64,000 nt of DNA from Eurosta solidaginis (taxonomy: Eukaryota; Arthropoda; Insecta; Diptera; Tephritidae), in contig NC_090319.1 of the NCBI RefSeq assembly GCF_040869045.1, forward strand, positions 176,550,645 through 176,614,644. Reading direction: 5' to 3'. The position numbers and the translations under genes are program-made. Below the pieces are notes generated by a model that saw nothing but the letters and a program-made list of their open reading frames with translations, did no database searches and was not told the origin of the DNA. This document shows positions 41,436 through 52,484 of this stretch, piece after piece; position 1 is the first letter of the stretch; each line of letters starts with the position of its first letter.

Positions 41436-42488
41436 AAAAGGTGTTATGTGAACGTTTATGAGTATCGCCGAGTAGCCAACCAGGGTATCTTTCCCAATAT
41501 AAATAAGAAAATAAATGTGTTTATCCAACTTAATGTGGACAACTGCACTTTTAATTATTTATTATAAAAACGCTGAAAACATACAGATATATAATATAAA
41601 AACGATCAGTATAAAATTGTGTTTGTGACCAATTGTGATGAGCCACTAGCCACCCAACGTAGTGATACTTTTTGGCTTTTGGTAATATTTCAGCTCGCAA
41701 ACTGATTACTAAAGTGAATTCTGTGATAAACAAGATAAGGCTATCAACCAAGTGAAAAGATGGTTCCTGACTAGGAAGTTTTGTCAACGTATGTGACGAC
41801 GAGGGGTACAATACAGTGCAGTGATGAGTGCGAAAAAAAAACTAAAAAAAATTCACTGCCTGTCTGTCTTGAGCGGTGTCGAGTAACCCTTACCACAGGT
41901 GGGGGGAATTACCCGATCGTCAAAAGGCTATTGGTGTGTTTAAAAAACACGAAATTTAGCAATTTGACTTGCTTTGCCTTTATTATATCTAACACGGAAT
42001 GCACTTTCCGTGCGTAAAATCACGCAACTAATAATAAAAAAAGGTTTTTGTGCAACCAAGCAACCACGTACGTACCTTAAGTTTTTATGTGTTGATGTGA
42101 AGTGATGATAATGTGTTTTCGATGTGATGCGAATGGACTGTATGAGTGATAGCAATATAACGATGATGTGATAAATGGACTGTATGCGATAATAATGGAC
42201 TGTGGCTGTTGAATGTGATGTTATGATGATGATATGATGTGTATGACTGTAAGATGTGATGCTAATGTATGTTTCGATGATGTGATTTCGATACGATGAA
42301 TCGGCTGTATGTGTGTGTGTGTGATAGCGAGTTGCCAAAAAATGTTGTGGTTTTCTCGTCGGCTTTTGCTGATTTTATTATAATAGCCTCCTTTAAAAGA
42401 TGTATCAAACTTCCAAATTTGCCGGTTTCTTTGGTTTTACGGGTGTTTTCTTTCACAATCTTAATTTCCTCGGCGCGTAAGGACCAAA
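41436..42488 (-). other. Rest of the X leader with primer-binding site
   Basis: Non-coding. 42100-42300 is rich in GATGTGAT/ATGATG words, and a TG run lies at about 42307-42322. The primer-binding site is minus-strand TTTGGTCCTTACGCGCCG next to the LTR (42471-42488). Confidence 0.6.
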
Positions 42489-43260
42489 TGTTGCGGGGGG
42501 AATGTGGCACCCGGGTCGTAGGGTGCAATCGCACGCAAATAAATAAATAAAAAAGGAGAAGAATTAATACCGAGTAATCACAATGCATTATTATTTATTT
42601 ATAAAATATAAAGAGAGGGATTAGCGCCGAGCTACGTTATGTGTTTACAAAAATGAAACTCTCACAAACTAATTATCTCACCATATAAATAGTTATTCCG
42701 ACTTTATATGCAGTAGTGCAGACCGAACTTAATGGAAATACAAAATCCAAATTTATCAAAGTGCAATCTTCCCGCAAGTGCAAGTAGTTAGGATATAAGG
42801 AATTTCCACTTGTCAATTCAAAGCGGACAATTATAATTTTATCAATTCAAATGCGCACGGATGAGCGCAATTATAATGCGGAAAACTAGATATATCAATT
42901 AAAATCGACAACTCACTGTGCACTTGGAAAATTCACTTTATATTAATTGCAAATATTAATGACGATGAAAATCGCACTTAGTACAAAAAATGGAAAAAGG
43001 TGGGAAATGGTTGATTTATATAACTCACTCTTTACTACTCACCTGGGGCTAGCTGCTGGCTCGTTGACGTTCCAAAATAGAAAAGGCAGTTCAAAACCGC
43101 GAACAAGTCCGAGGCACCTGCCGATAGCTAACTTTCGTTGAGTTTTTCCCCTTCAAAGTTAGCTTTCGGCTAGTGTTAGCCGTTACCGGTAATAATAATA
43201 AATAAATAACTAATGTGCGTGTTAGGGTGGTCCGAAATATTTAGGCTGGTGGCCTAAACA
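42489..43260 (-). repeat. 5' LTR of X
   Basis: 772 bases, TGTTTAGGCC ... CCCGCAACA on the minus strand. It contains about 200 bases absent from the 3' copy. Otherwise the two are very similar. Confidence 0.95.
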
Positions 43261-43304
43261 GTCTGCGTTTGCTTTTGTTGCCCTCCTTTCTTTTCAGTAG
43301 CTTA

Positions 43305-43544
43305 GCTAGTTATACGAGTCGGTGGAATTTTAACACCTATTATTACGCAATTGAGGGTTTTCACCTTAATTGCGTTAATATTTTGCTAGTTATACGAGTC
43401 GGTGGGTTTCTACCACCGATCAAAACGCAACTGAGGGTTTCTACCTTACTTGCGGTAGCACTTAGCTAGGTATACGAGTCGGTGGGTTTCTACCACCGAT
43501 CAAAACGCAACTGAGGGTTTCTACCTTACTTGCGGTATTTAATT
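43305..43544 (+). repeat. Three 80-bp hairpin repeats in the leader of Y
   Basis: Three tandem 80-base units start GCTAGTTATACGAGTCGG. Each has two hairpins: CGGTGG-GTTTCTA-CCACCG and CGCAACTGAGG-GTTTCTA-CCTTACTTGCG. The first unit differs in sequence (CGCAATTGAGG ... CCTTAATTGCG) but keeps pairing. Confidence 0.9.
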
Positions 43545-43645
43545 ACATAACACTAGCTGAGCAGAGAGGGCAAAAAGAGGTTTTTACCTCAAAATTATAC
43601 ATTAAATCTTCCGGATTTCTATCTGTATACATATCATAAGTAAAA

Positions 43646-44501
43646 ATGGATTCATACATACTTTTTGCTGAGGCAATTGTCGAATTCGAATCAGATATCG
43701 GTAACGTGACTGATCTCGATAAAAATCACTCTTTCTTTTCAACAAGAAGAGTTAAAAAATATATGGGTAAAAACCAAAAATGCTTATGACGCGTTAATCT
43801 CCGCGGGTTTGTCTAAAGATGAAATTAAAGCCATAAAAAAGAAGCATAAGCTTTCTATGGCTAGTTATTTAAAATGTATGTCTGCTATGTCGGCTCAGAC
43901 AGAGACCCTTAATAAAGCAGAAACAGAGAAAATTGACCAGCCTGCCCAAAAACAGACTGATTGCAAACACCATCTTCGCCTCCCTCCATGTGATACCGAA
44001 GTCTTCAAGGGTGACTATTTGTCTTGGCCAAAATTCCGAGATATGTTTACGGCCATTTACATTTCGAACGACGATATTTACCCGATTGAGAAACTATATT
44101 ACCTCAGAAAACAAAAGGGGGAGGCCAACGAAATTGTTAGCAACGCACCTGTCACAAATGAAGGGTTTGAAATAGCGTGGAAGAACCTCACTGAAAGGTA
44201 TGAAAACAAGCGTAGTTTAGTTAAGGCTCAGCTCGACACTGTCTTCGGAATAAAACCTATTGAAACGGATTGCGGTAAATCTATTAAAGATTTACAATTA
44301 AAATTAAATAATTGCATGATTGCATTAAAAGGGCATAAGATAGATTTATGGGATGCAATTTTTGTGTACCTTTGCGCAGAAAAATTGCCCGAAAGCAGCC
44401 TCTCGCTTTGGGAACAGTCTTTGGGGAACAAGACAGAGATAGCTAAATGCGAGGACATGAATAAATTTCTTTCTCACCGATTTCTTGCGTTGGAAAACGT
44501 G
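43646..44501 (+). pseudogene. Gag of BEL element Y, first part
   Basis: Starts MDSYILFAEAIVEFESDIG; a frame change at about 43720-43790 precedes the main frame (43809 onward). It carries RLPPCDTEVFKGDYLSWPKF, KLYYLRKQKGEANEIV and LCAEKLPESSLSLWEQS, the BEL capsid region. It is cut at 44501 after FLALENV by a solo LTR. The knuckles resume at 45394. Homologous to X gag but clearly a different family. The start follows homology with X. Confidence 0.9.
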
Positions 44502-45390
44502 TGTTTGCGCGGCGTAGGCTGCCACCCGTCCCATCTCCTTCTTGTACATACGTATATCCATGAATTTATATATATTCCGTATCTTGTACTGTATTTTATT
44601 ATATGGAATTGTATTATATTGAATTACCCATAAAATCAAAGAATTGTATTTACCCTTAAATTCCCTATTGGGTCTCCTCATCGACGTGTGGCAGCCTCCA
44701 TCGCGCAAAATCCACCAAATTTAATTCGCCGCAAATGCAGGATGGCGATATGGCATGATCGCCAACCTGTCAAAAACTACCACCGTGTTGATTATTATAA
44801 TTTTTGCTTTTCGTGCGAATTAAAAAAACTGAAAATCTTTATAATCATCACTTTTTTCCTGTTCGAGAAATCAACGTTTTTTCTTGCTTTTATGCTAAAA
44901 CAAATTTGTAAAAAATTTGCGAAAATCTTTGCACTGTGTCATCCTTTTTTTCTGCAATTTGTGCGTGAAACAAACTGGCTCGTTTACGGAGTAAATCCCT
45001 AGCGAACTACTTAATTGTCTGCATTATTTTAACAAATTAAATTTGTGAAGTTAAACATTGAACGATTAATAAATAATAACCACAAAGTATGTTCATACGT
45101 AAGCTTGGAAGTAATTGGCGAGATTAGAGGAAAACCCAAACACGCAAGTATATTAGATAAGCTGTAATACGTGGAGTGACGAACGGCGGAGTGCTGTTGG
45201 AAAACGCAACGTAAGCGCTTAAGCAGAGTATTGTATTGCGTATAGCATTGGTGGAAGATCGTGCTCAGAGTTACGGAAAGCCTTATAACAGCCGTCTAGA
45301 AAAGGAGCAGCGTCAGCAAAGCTAACATTAAGAATCACATCGTCACAAAGCGACCACATTCCAAACACACAGGTAACTCATCAATTATCT
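44502..45390 (+). repeat. Solo LTR inside Y gag
   Basis: Begins TGTTTGCGCGGCGTAGG and ends AATTATCT(A). AACGTG occurs on both sides (44496-44501, 45391-45396), and the gag frame continues across when this segment is skipped. About 889 bases without coding motifs. It is a solo LTR left by recombination between the two LTRs of a former insertion; family unknown. Confidence 0.85.
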
Positions 45391-45393
45391 AAC

Positions 45394-46949
45394 GTGTCTG
45401 GCCATAGAGGCAATAAGACTTCAAAAAGTTTTAAGCCTCATATTACAAAACCAACTCCTGAACCCCAACAAAAAAAGGTTGGCAGCTTCCAAACAAGGGT
45501 CAAGAAATTTAATTGTAAAATGTGTCACATAAATGAGCATAAACTCCGCAACTGCACGAAATTCCTTAAACTTTCACCTGCTCGTAGAGTCGATTTTATT
45601 AAGAGCAATAATAGCTGCATGAATTGTTTATCGTCTGGACATACTGTGTCGAAATGTACTAGTTCTTATAACTGTAGTACATGTCATTCTCGACACAACA
45701 CGCAGTATCGCGACAAGCACGAGAGAGGCAAAATTCAAAGTCCAATGACAAGCAAACCTCCAATGTGCAATATTGCCATGCACATAATACCGCTGGTGTA
45801 CTGTTAGGCACCGCTCGTGTCAACACACATTATAACAATACCAATTTTTCAGCCAGAGCCCTAATTGATTCAGATTCTGAATGTTCATTTATTACCGAAC
45901 GTCTCAAACGTCGAATTAGCCTGCCATTCAAGAAAATTCGCGCTCAAGTTTCCGGTATAACTAACTCATTCTCTGCACAGGTCAAAGAGTCTTGTTCAAT
46001 AGAATTGCGGTCACTAATTGACCCATTATTTTCTTTGAACACAAAAGTTCTTCTCCTGCCAAAGCTTACAGGGGATCTTCCAACATGCCAGATCAGTGCG
46101 ATGACCAGACAATCATTCCCTGATCTCGAGTTGGCAGATAAAAGATTCTTTGTCAGCGAACCAGTGGATCTAGTTCTTGGAGGGGACATTTACCCTCAAA
46201 TCATCTTGAACGGATTGCAGAAGAATGTCCTTGGTACGCTCTTAGCAAAAGAAACTGTTTTCGGCTGGATACTTACAGGCCGTAAAGATGTGCAAGAGCA
46301 ACCCAAAGAAATCGTGTTCTATTACAGTGACGTATCATTGGATAAGCAATTATCCGCCTTTTGGGAACTGGAAGAAATCCCTAAAAACAAACGCTTTAAT
46401 GCGGACGAACAATACTGCGAGGAATTATATAGAAGTACCACCACTTGGGATAATACCGGGAAATACACAGTCTCATTACCTTTTAAACGAGAAGTCCCCT
46501 CCAATATATCCCTAGGGCCTTCTCTTAAAAGAGCATGCTTTCAGTTCTTCCGGAACGAGACACGCCTCGCGAAAAATCCTACTTTACAAACGGAGTACAA
46601 TCGAGTTGTGACCGAATACGAGGAATTGGGACATATGTCAAGGATCGACAGCTGTGTGGCACCAGACTCCTCTGACCATTATTTTCTACCTCATCACGCC
46701 GTCATCAAGGACGAAAGTACCTCCACGAAAGTTCGCCTTGTTTTTAACGCATCTAGTCCGACCGCAAACGGAGTAAGTCTGAACGACGTTTTGTATACAG
46801 GTCCTACGCTACAAGCTGACCTAACTATTCTTATACTTCGCTGGAATACTTTACAAATATGTCTTCAACAGCGATATCGAGAAAATGTACCGACAAATTA
46901 TGGTACAACCAAACCAGACCAAATACCAGCGCATAGTATTCCGTACTAG
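45394..46949 (+). pseudogene. Gag knuckles, protease and RT start of BEL element Y
   Basis: Frame 45394-45807 has CKMCHINEHKLRNC, SCMNCLSSGHTVSKC and YNCSTCHSRHN. The overlapping frame 45681-46949 has GVLLGTARVNT and ARALIDSDSECSF, in which the active-site Gly is Asp (D-S-D instead of D-S-G), then LGGDIYPQIILNG, ETVFGWILTGRKD and the RT start YFLPHHAVIKDESTSTKVRL. A frameshift at about 45700 joins gag to protease and another at about 46860 ends this part. The D-S-D change would inactivate the protease. Confidence 0.9.
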
Positions 46950-47883
46950 CTCTGAAAGCCCTGTCAGCCTTTACAAACTGAAGAATGTGACATTCGGGGT
47001 TAACTGTGCCCCTTATCTAGAAATAAGGACACTTTTACAATTGGCAAAGGACGTCGAAGACACCTTTCCAATTGCATCCACAATACTAAGAGAATACATG
47101 TATGTGGATGATATTCTTGCTGGTGGACATTGCATCCAATCAACAATTACTGCCAGAGATCAAATATCTCAGGCATTGCAATCAGCCGGCTTTCCACTAA
47201 GAAAATGGACAGCCAATTCCGACCAAATACTAAAGGATATCCCTAAACAGCATCTCCTTAACAAAGATTTCCAGGAATTCGAAGACGCAAGTTCAGTGAA
47301 GGCACTAGGAATCAGGTGAAATGCACATAATGATGAGTTTTACTTCATCGCAAAACCAATGGAAAATTGCAACACTTTAACCAAAAGAGCGATCTTATCG
47401 GCAATCGCTAAATTGTTCGACCCATTAGGATGGCTTGCTCCAATAGTAGTTTTAGCCAAAATAATCATGCAAAACATTTGGCTTGAAAGTACAAAATGGG
47501 ATGAAGATGTATCACCAACTACTAGGGAACGTTGGAACACCTTTATGGAAAAGTATCATGAAATTAATAACATTGGGATACCGCGCTGGACTCACTTTTC
47601 CCCGCACAACAAAGTGGAAATTCACGGTTTTTGTGACGCATCAGAGAAAGCGTATGCCGCGGCGGTATACCTGCGAGTGGAAAACAACGACCAAGTTCTG
47701 ACCAAATTGCTATTGGCAAAAACAAAAGTAGCTCCGGTAAAAACTATATCGCTTCCCCGGCTGGAATTATGCGGAGCCGTACTACTCTCCGAAATGATGG
47801 AAACAATTCTAACAAATCTCAACTTAGGGAATCCAAAAACCTACTTATGGACCGATTCAACGATTGTACTGGCATGGATATGA
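46885..47883 (+). pseudogene. RT active-site region and RNase H of BEL element Y
   Basis: Frame 46885-47319 has MYRQIMVQPNQTKYQRIVF, FGVNCAPYLEIRTLLQLA and MYVDDILAGGHCI (Y-V-D-D). After a stop (TGA at 47319), frame 47359-47883 has LSAIAKLFDPLGWLAPIVV, EIHGFCDASEKAYAAAVYLR and LWTDSTIVLAWI (RNase H). A second stop (TGA) ends this frame at 47881-47883. Domains and order match element X. Stops at both ends make it non-functional. Confidence 0.9.
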
Positions 47884-47967
47884 AAACCCCCTTGTTCGTG
47901 GTCAACTTTCGTAGCACACCGTATCACGAAAATCGTCGAAAAGGTAGGAAAGGATAATTGGCGTCAT

Positions 47968-49706
47968 GTGGGTTCGGGATCAAATCCAGCCGATATGGCT
48001 AGAAGAGGACTCCCAGCACATGAACTGGTCAACAATTCCTTGTGGTGGCAGAGACCTTCTTGGTTACAAGAAGACATCTCAAAATGGCCTACACAAGATA
48101 TATCTTACAACACAACCATCGAGGAGAAACGGGTGCAAGCACATGTAGTAACTACCAAAACGGATTTTGATATTCTGGATAGATTTTCGAACCTACCCCG
48201 AGCCTTAAGGGTGATATCTTATGTCTTGAGATTTCTCGAAAGAACTCATCCAAAGACAAAAGATTATTTTAATAAAACGTCATATCTGGTTTCATCAGAT
48301 GAAATCGAAATCGCTACGCAACGCTTAGTTAAGATGTCGCAACAACAGTTTTATCCCACAGAATACAAAAATCTGAAGTCAGGCAAGCTAGTAGATTGTA
48401 AAAGCGAAGTGCTTCCTCTTGACCCTTTCCTAGACAAGTATGGCATTATAAGGACTGGTGGTCGCATCCGCGCGGCTCTACACCTACCATACAATGAACG
48501 CCATCCAATAATCCTACCTTACATATGCAAATTTTCTCGCCTTTTAGTTCAGTTTATCCATGAAATCTCTTTACATGGAGAAAATTAGCTAATGTTTAGG
48601 CTTATTAGGACCCAATACTGGATTCCTAGGGTTAAAATATGATAAAATCCATCATTCACAATTGTAAGGTCTGCACAATCTATAAAAAACGTTTACAAAC
48701 CCAACTTATGGGTAACCTTCCCAAGGAACGTACCACATTTTCCCGACCATTTACTAATTCAGGGGTAGATTTTGCAGGACCATTCGACATAAAAAGTTAT
48801 AGAGGTAGAGGTTGTCGAATTTCGAAAGGTTATGTCTGTCTGTTTGTCTGATTTACTACGAAAGCCATACATTTGGAAGCCCCGACCGACCTTAGCACCC
48901 AATCCTTTCTCGCGGCACTCTCCAGATTTATCGCCAGGCGAGGATGTCCGAAAAATATATATTCCGACAATGGGACTAACTTTGTCGGAGCCTCACGATC
49001 AGTTAGATCTGAGTTTAAGGCATTTATAGCTGATTCGCGTGAGAACGCATTGTCTAAATATGCTCATCAACTTCTGCAATAGCATTTCATCCCTACTGCC
49101 TCTCCTCATATGGGAGGTCTGTGGGAAGCAGGAGTAAAGGGTTTCAAAAGTCACTTTCGAAAAGTGGCAGGTAGGGATAAATATAATTTTGAGGAATTCA
49201 CAACCCTACTTTGTCGAATAGAGGCTTGCCTCAACTCGCGACCATTAAGTCCAGCGTCGAACGAATCGACCGACTTAGAACCCTTAACCCCTGGTCATTT
49301 CCTGGTAGGCGGACATCTTCTCGCTCCTCCAGAAATAGATTCCAATGAGAATCCTGCCTCCATAGTCAATAGGTGGCATAAATTAAAAGATTTGCATCAA
49401 ACCTTTTGCAAAAGATGGAAAAGAGAATATCTCTTAGAAATGCAAAAGCGGGTTAAATGGAAACACCCGAAAGCAAACATAAAAATAGGGGATTTCGTCG
49501 TCGTGAAAGACGACAATGTATCTCCAAACGAATGGAGACTTGGAAGAGTGGTCAAACTCCACCCGGGAGCAGATGACCTTGTACGAGTTGTCGACATCAC
49601 GACTGAAAAAGGTCAAATTACAAGGCCCTTGGCCAAACTGATTCTACTTCCACCAGCCAATGAAACAAGTGGAGAGGTATCCACCGATGACCAAACCGGT
49701 CCTTAA
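47968..49706 (+). pseudogene. Integrase region of BEL element Y
   Basis: Frame 47968-48588 has GSGSNPADMARRGLPAHEL, ILRTGGRIR-like sequence (IIRTGGRIRAALHLPYNERH) and the zinc-region His (FIHEISLHGEN). A stop at 48588 and a shift lead to 48639-48851 with CKVC and GVDFAGPFDIKSYRG (first Asp). A TGA at 48849 and another shift lead to YSDNGTNFVGAS (second Asp). A TAG at 49080 precedes 49110-49706 with MGGLWEAGVKGFKSHF (Glu), LTPGHFLVGGHLLAPP and PNEWRLGRVVKLHPG. Same domain order as X; four breaks. Confidence 0.9.
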
Positions 49707-51266
49707 ATTAGGACATTACACTTCTTTAAAATATGTAATGCCACTTCCGAATTATCGGCATAAAATAAAAATTCATCAAAATGTACCTAAATAAAAAAGG
49801 GTTTAATGTTTCAATTACAAGGTACAACTACAACAACTTCAAAATTTCACGTCACGTTGGTGTAATTGGACAACTACCATACATAAGTATTTTTTTTTCT
49901 TATTCAATTCCATTATTTTTCATTAAAAACCAAATTCGCAAGTAGGTATAAACCTCACATGCAATCGGGTATAAACCCACCACTCGTTCAGAGTATTAAT
50001 AATGCGTAGCATTGAAATTGCAAACAAACTTACATCTTTATTTTAAACGGGAATCGAAAATAATATTTTTTGGGTTTAATTGCTGTTTCTTATTGCTCAT
50101 AATAACTTACAACATTTTGTGTAGGGTATTGGGAGACAGCAAATGAACCAAAAACAATACAAATAACGTGCTTATTTTCCACCCAAAATAACACAATTGT
50201 GCACAAAGCATTTATTTCCGGATTTCCTAATCAATTAAAATATGCAAACCTGATGGACGAACCTCATTAATTAGTCCTTAAGGTTTATTCTTGCCTACTC
50301 TTTGTTGTTGCTGCCTGTGCAGCGACCGGTAATACTGCAACTTAAATCCCTTCTTGGGTGTTAATTGCAGCATAGTGTATATGCATACATATGTACACAC
50401 AGGGACATCATTTAATTGACATAATCTGAAAAGAAAGGAAATACAAGTTAGTGAAATCATATAATTAATGTAAATTACAAAATTCCTCTATGTTTACTTA
50501 CCGGCATGTTTACATTTCGCTTTTTTCATTTACATGACATTTTCATCTACGCGGTATGGTATTGCCATAGCGAACATTTTTTTTTACACCAATATGGGTG
50601 TTTAAGTGGAACATGATACGTTCCAATTTTTTTTTTAATGTTTGTAACTACTGATTTCACGAATACTCTAGTGAAAATAGTATTACAAAATAAGTACAAA
50701 TTGCAAGAAAATCGTTCAAAACTCGAAAGGCTTGAATTTTTTCGCAACAAAAAATTTTTCAACTACAATATTTTTACCGAAATCCACAAACTTATCTGGA
50801 AAAGGCGAAACTTTCTTGGGTGGCAGGAAACTTTGTGACAAATTAAATCACAAAAATAAAAACCAAATTATAAATTTTCGATCAGATTCGAATATACAAA
50901 TTTTTATTTATTGTATTCAGTAGAAATTATGAATTAATCACTCGCAAGTGTAATTTATTCATTTTCTATGTATCCAATGCAGAAACACGAAATTTAATAC
51001 AAAGAAGAGATAGGATGTACTCAGGGAGCACTAAGAAAGCAATCAATAACCCATTGATAAACAGTTGTGCGCTCACGCGGTCATTCTTGCATCACTGCCC
51101 GAACTTTGGACAACCCATAAGCAGGTCCATGCACATGGTCAATCTGCTATAAGCGCCTGTCAGAGGGTCAATACGAATATAAAGAGTTTCATATCAATAT
51201 GTATGCCATTCAGCGTTCGCCACCAAACCAAAAATTAAAATTCACATATAATATAACAAAATAAAT
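49707..51266 (+). other. 3' zone of Y, no gene
   Basis: AT-rich, no coding motif on either strand. It lies between the integrase stop and the 133-bp repeats. Confidence 0.6.
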
Positions 51267-51540
51267 CCAATCTGGCACGGAGACACGTCCTTTTCGTCTG
51301 GATACAACATTTAACCTCATAAAGTTAAAATCTGGAACAGAGACTTGGCCTCTTTGTCCAGATGGAAAATTAATTGTCACATAATCTAACAAAATAAATC
51401 CAATCTGGCACGGAGACGCATCCTCTTCATCTGGATATAACATTTAACCTCATAAAGTTAAAATCTGGAAGAGAGACTTGGGCTCTTTGTCCAGATGGAA
51501 AATTAATTTACATTCGTCGAAATCTGGAACGGAGACGTCC
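51267..51540 (+). repeat. 133-bp direct repeat with foldback arms in the Y 3' zone
   Basis: Two tandem 133-base copies starting CCAATCTGGCACGGAGAC and part of a third. Each contains ATCTGGAACAGAGAC ... TCTTTGTCCAGAT, whose arms pair over about 13 bases (ATCTGG with CCAGAT, then ACAGAGA with TCTTTGT). The second copy has substitutions in the arms. Confidence 0.85.
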
Positions 51541-51807
51541 AGACTACGAAAAATCTCGGAACACAAAAGAGATAAATACAAATAAATACAGTCCAAATAT
51601 GTATACTGTATAATGTGCGTTGAATTATAACCCGTTCTTGTTTTCAGCTTTAATATGTTGCTTCTTTTTCCTACAGCGGCTACTATATGCAAACAAGTCC
51701 GGACGTGATCATCCAACAAATTTTCATTCAATAATACAAACATATTGTATCTAGTTTTAAGTAATATGTGCACGTGACCGCTTCAGCATGGCTTTCCTTT
51801 GCTTACC

Positions 51808-51822
51808 GCAAGGGGGCCGGCA
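51808..51822 (+). promoter_or_regulatory. Polypurine tract of Y
   Basis: GCAAGGGGGCCGGCA directly before TGTTTAGG of the 3' LTR. It primes plus-strand synthesis. Confidence 0.8.
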
Positions 51823-52280
51823 TGTTTAGGTCAGGACCTAAATATCTTTATACTGCAAACACGGCCACCCTAATACATAACTTATTTAGTGCAAATACAT
51901 TCTTACATCCTTTCATGTACTGCACACCCACATGCATACACATTCATGTATGTTCATCTCATATATTCAACGTTAACACGGGTAACTGAGTTTTCCATCG
52001 GATAACAAATATCCATTGGAAAACCCTCGCACGAGCTCCGGTTCGACAACACGGAGATCACTTTCCATTTTCTGTTCTATTTCAACCAAGGAGGAAGAAA
52101 GTCGCTGCTGCTGTCACGCCACATCATATACTAAAGGTAAAATATTGTACCAACTTAACACAAAATAAAATTAATTATTGTCATCATTACTAATATAACT
52201 ATTTGCCTTTTATTTCTTTTTCCATATCCACATATATATATATATTCTCCGTGCTACCACGCACCGTGCGAGAATATACA
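51823..52280 (+). repeat. 3' LTR of Y
   Basis: 458 bases, TGTTTAGGTCAGG to GAGAATATACA. Followed by the duplication AGTAA and then the W integrase region. Confidence 0.95.
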
Positions 52281-52285
52281 AGTAA

Positions 52286-52484
52286 ACTCATAGGATGTCT
52301 TTGATCGTATGGCAGATTGGCATGTTTTAAGCGACCGCGAACGCGAAGAACTTTATAGGCGTCTACGAATGGTGTTAAACTTATTAGTGGACTATTGGTA
52401 GACAAGTTGGATTCGATTGGGTGCATCGAATTTCGGCTCCAAAGGCTTCCCAATGTACTAAGTAAACAATTCGATAGAGACTCT
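52286..52484 (-). pseudogene. W pol, segment between RNase H and integrase
   Basis: Minus strand: EAFGAEIRC-type sequence in one frame and LISLTPFVDAYKVLRVRGRL then PYDQRHPMSLL in another. This is the standard BEL linker leading into the integrase zinc region. It continues at 27697 across element Y and starts at 54735 across the LTR-like insertion. One frame change inside. Confidence 0.8.

Larger units (their letters stand above)
28918..43260 (-). mobile_element. BEL/Pao LTR retrotransposon X inserted in Y, with extra gag/protease module and host-gene fragments
   Basis: LTRs 28918-29487 and 42489-43260 match, and GTCTG flanks both outer sides (28913-28917, 43261-43265). On the minus strand: primer-binding site (TTTGGTCCTTACGCG, ending 42488), leader with a hairpin array, gag, protease, RT, RNase H, integrase (40662-35458), and a second hairpin array. 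Then come 4 kb with plus-strand host-gene fragments, a second gag/protease-like module (30963-29745), a polypurine tract and the 3' LTR. At 14.3 kb it is well above the usual 6-9 kb of BEL elements. Whether the extra DNA travelled with X or was inserted afterwards is open. Confidence 0.9.
27703..52280 (+). mobile_element. BEL/Pao LTR retrotransposon Y inserted in W
   Basis: LTRs 27703-28178 and 51823-52280 are nearly identical apart from TA-repeat length, and AGTAA flanks both sides (27698-27702, 52281-52285). The plus strand carries a primer-binding site, a leader with hairpin repeats, gag, protease, RT, RNase H, integrase, a 2.1-kb 3' zone with repeats, and a polypurine tract. Element X (14.3 kb) interrupts the leader and a solo LTR interrupts gag. 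Without these Y is about 9.3 kb. High LTR identity suggests a fairly recent insertion, though its frames already carry several breaks. Confidence 0.95.

Noticed and set aside
40925..43544. CRISPR-like array (regular repeats with palindromic cores)
   Set aside because: Eukaryotic retrotransposon leader; spacing irregular, intervening sequences related to each other, no cas genes.
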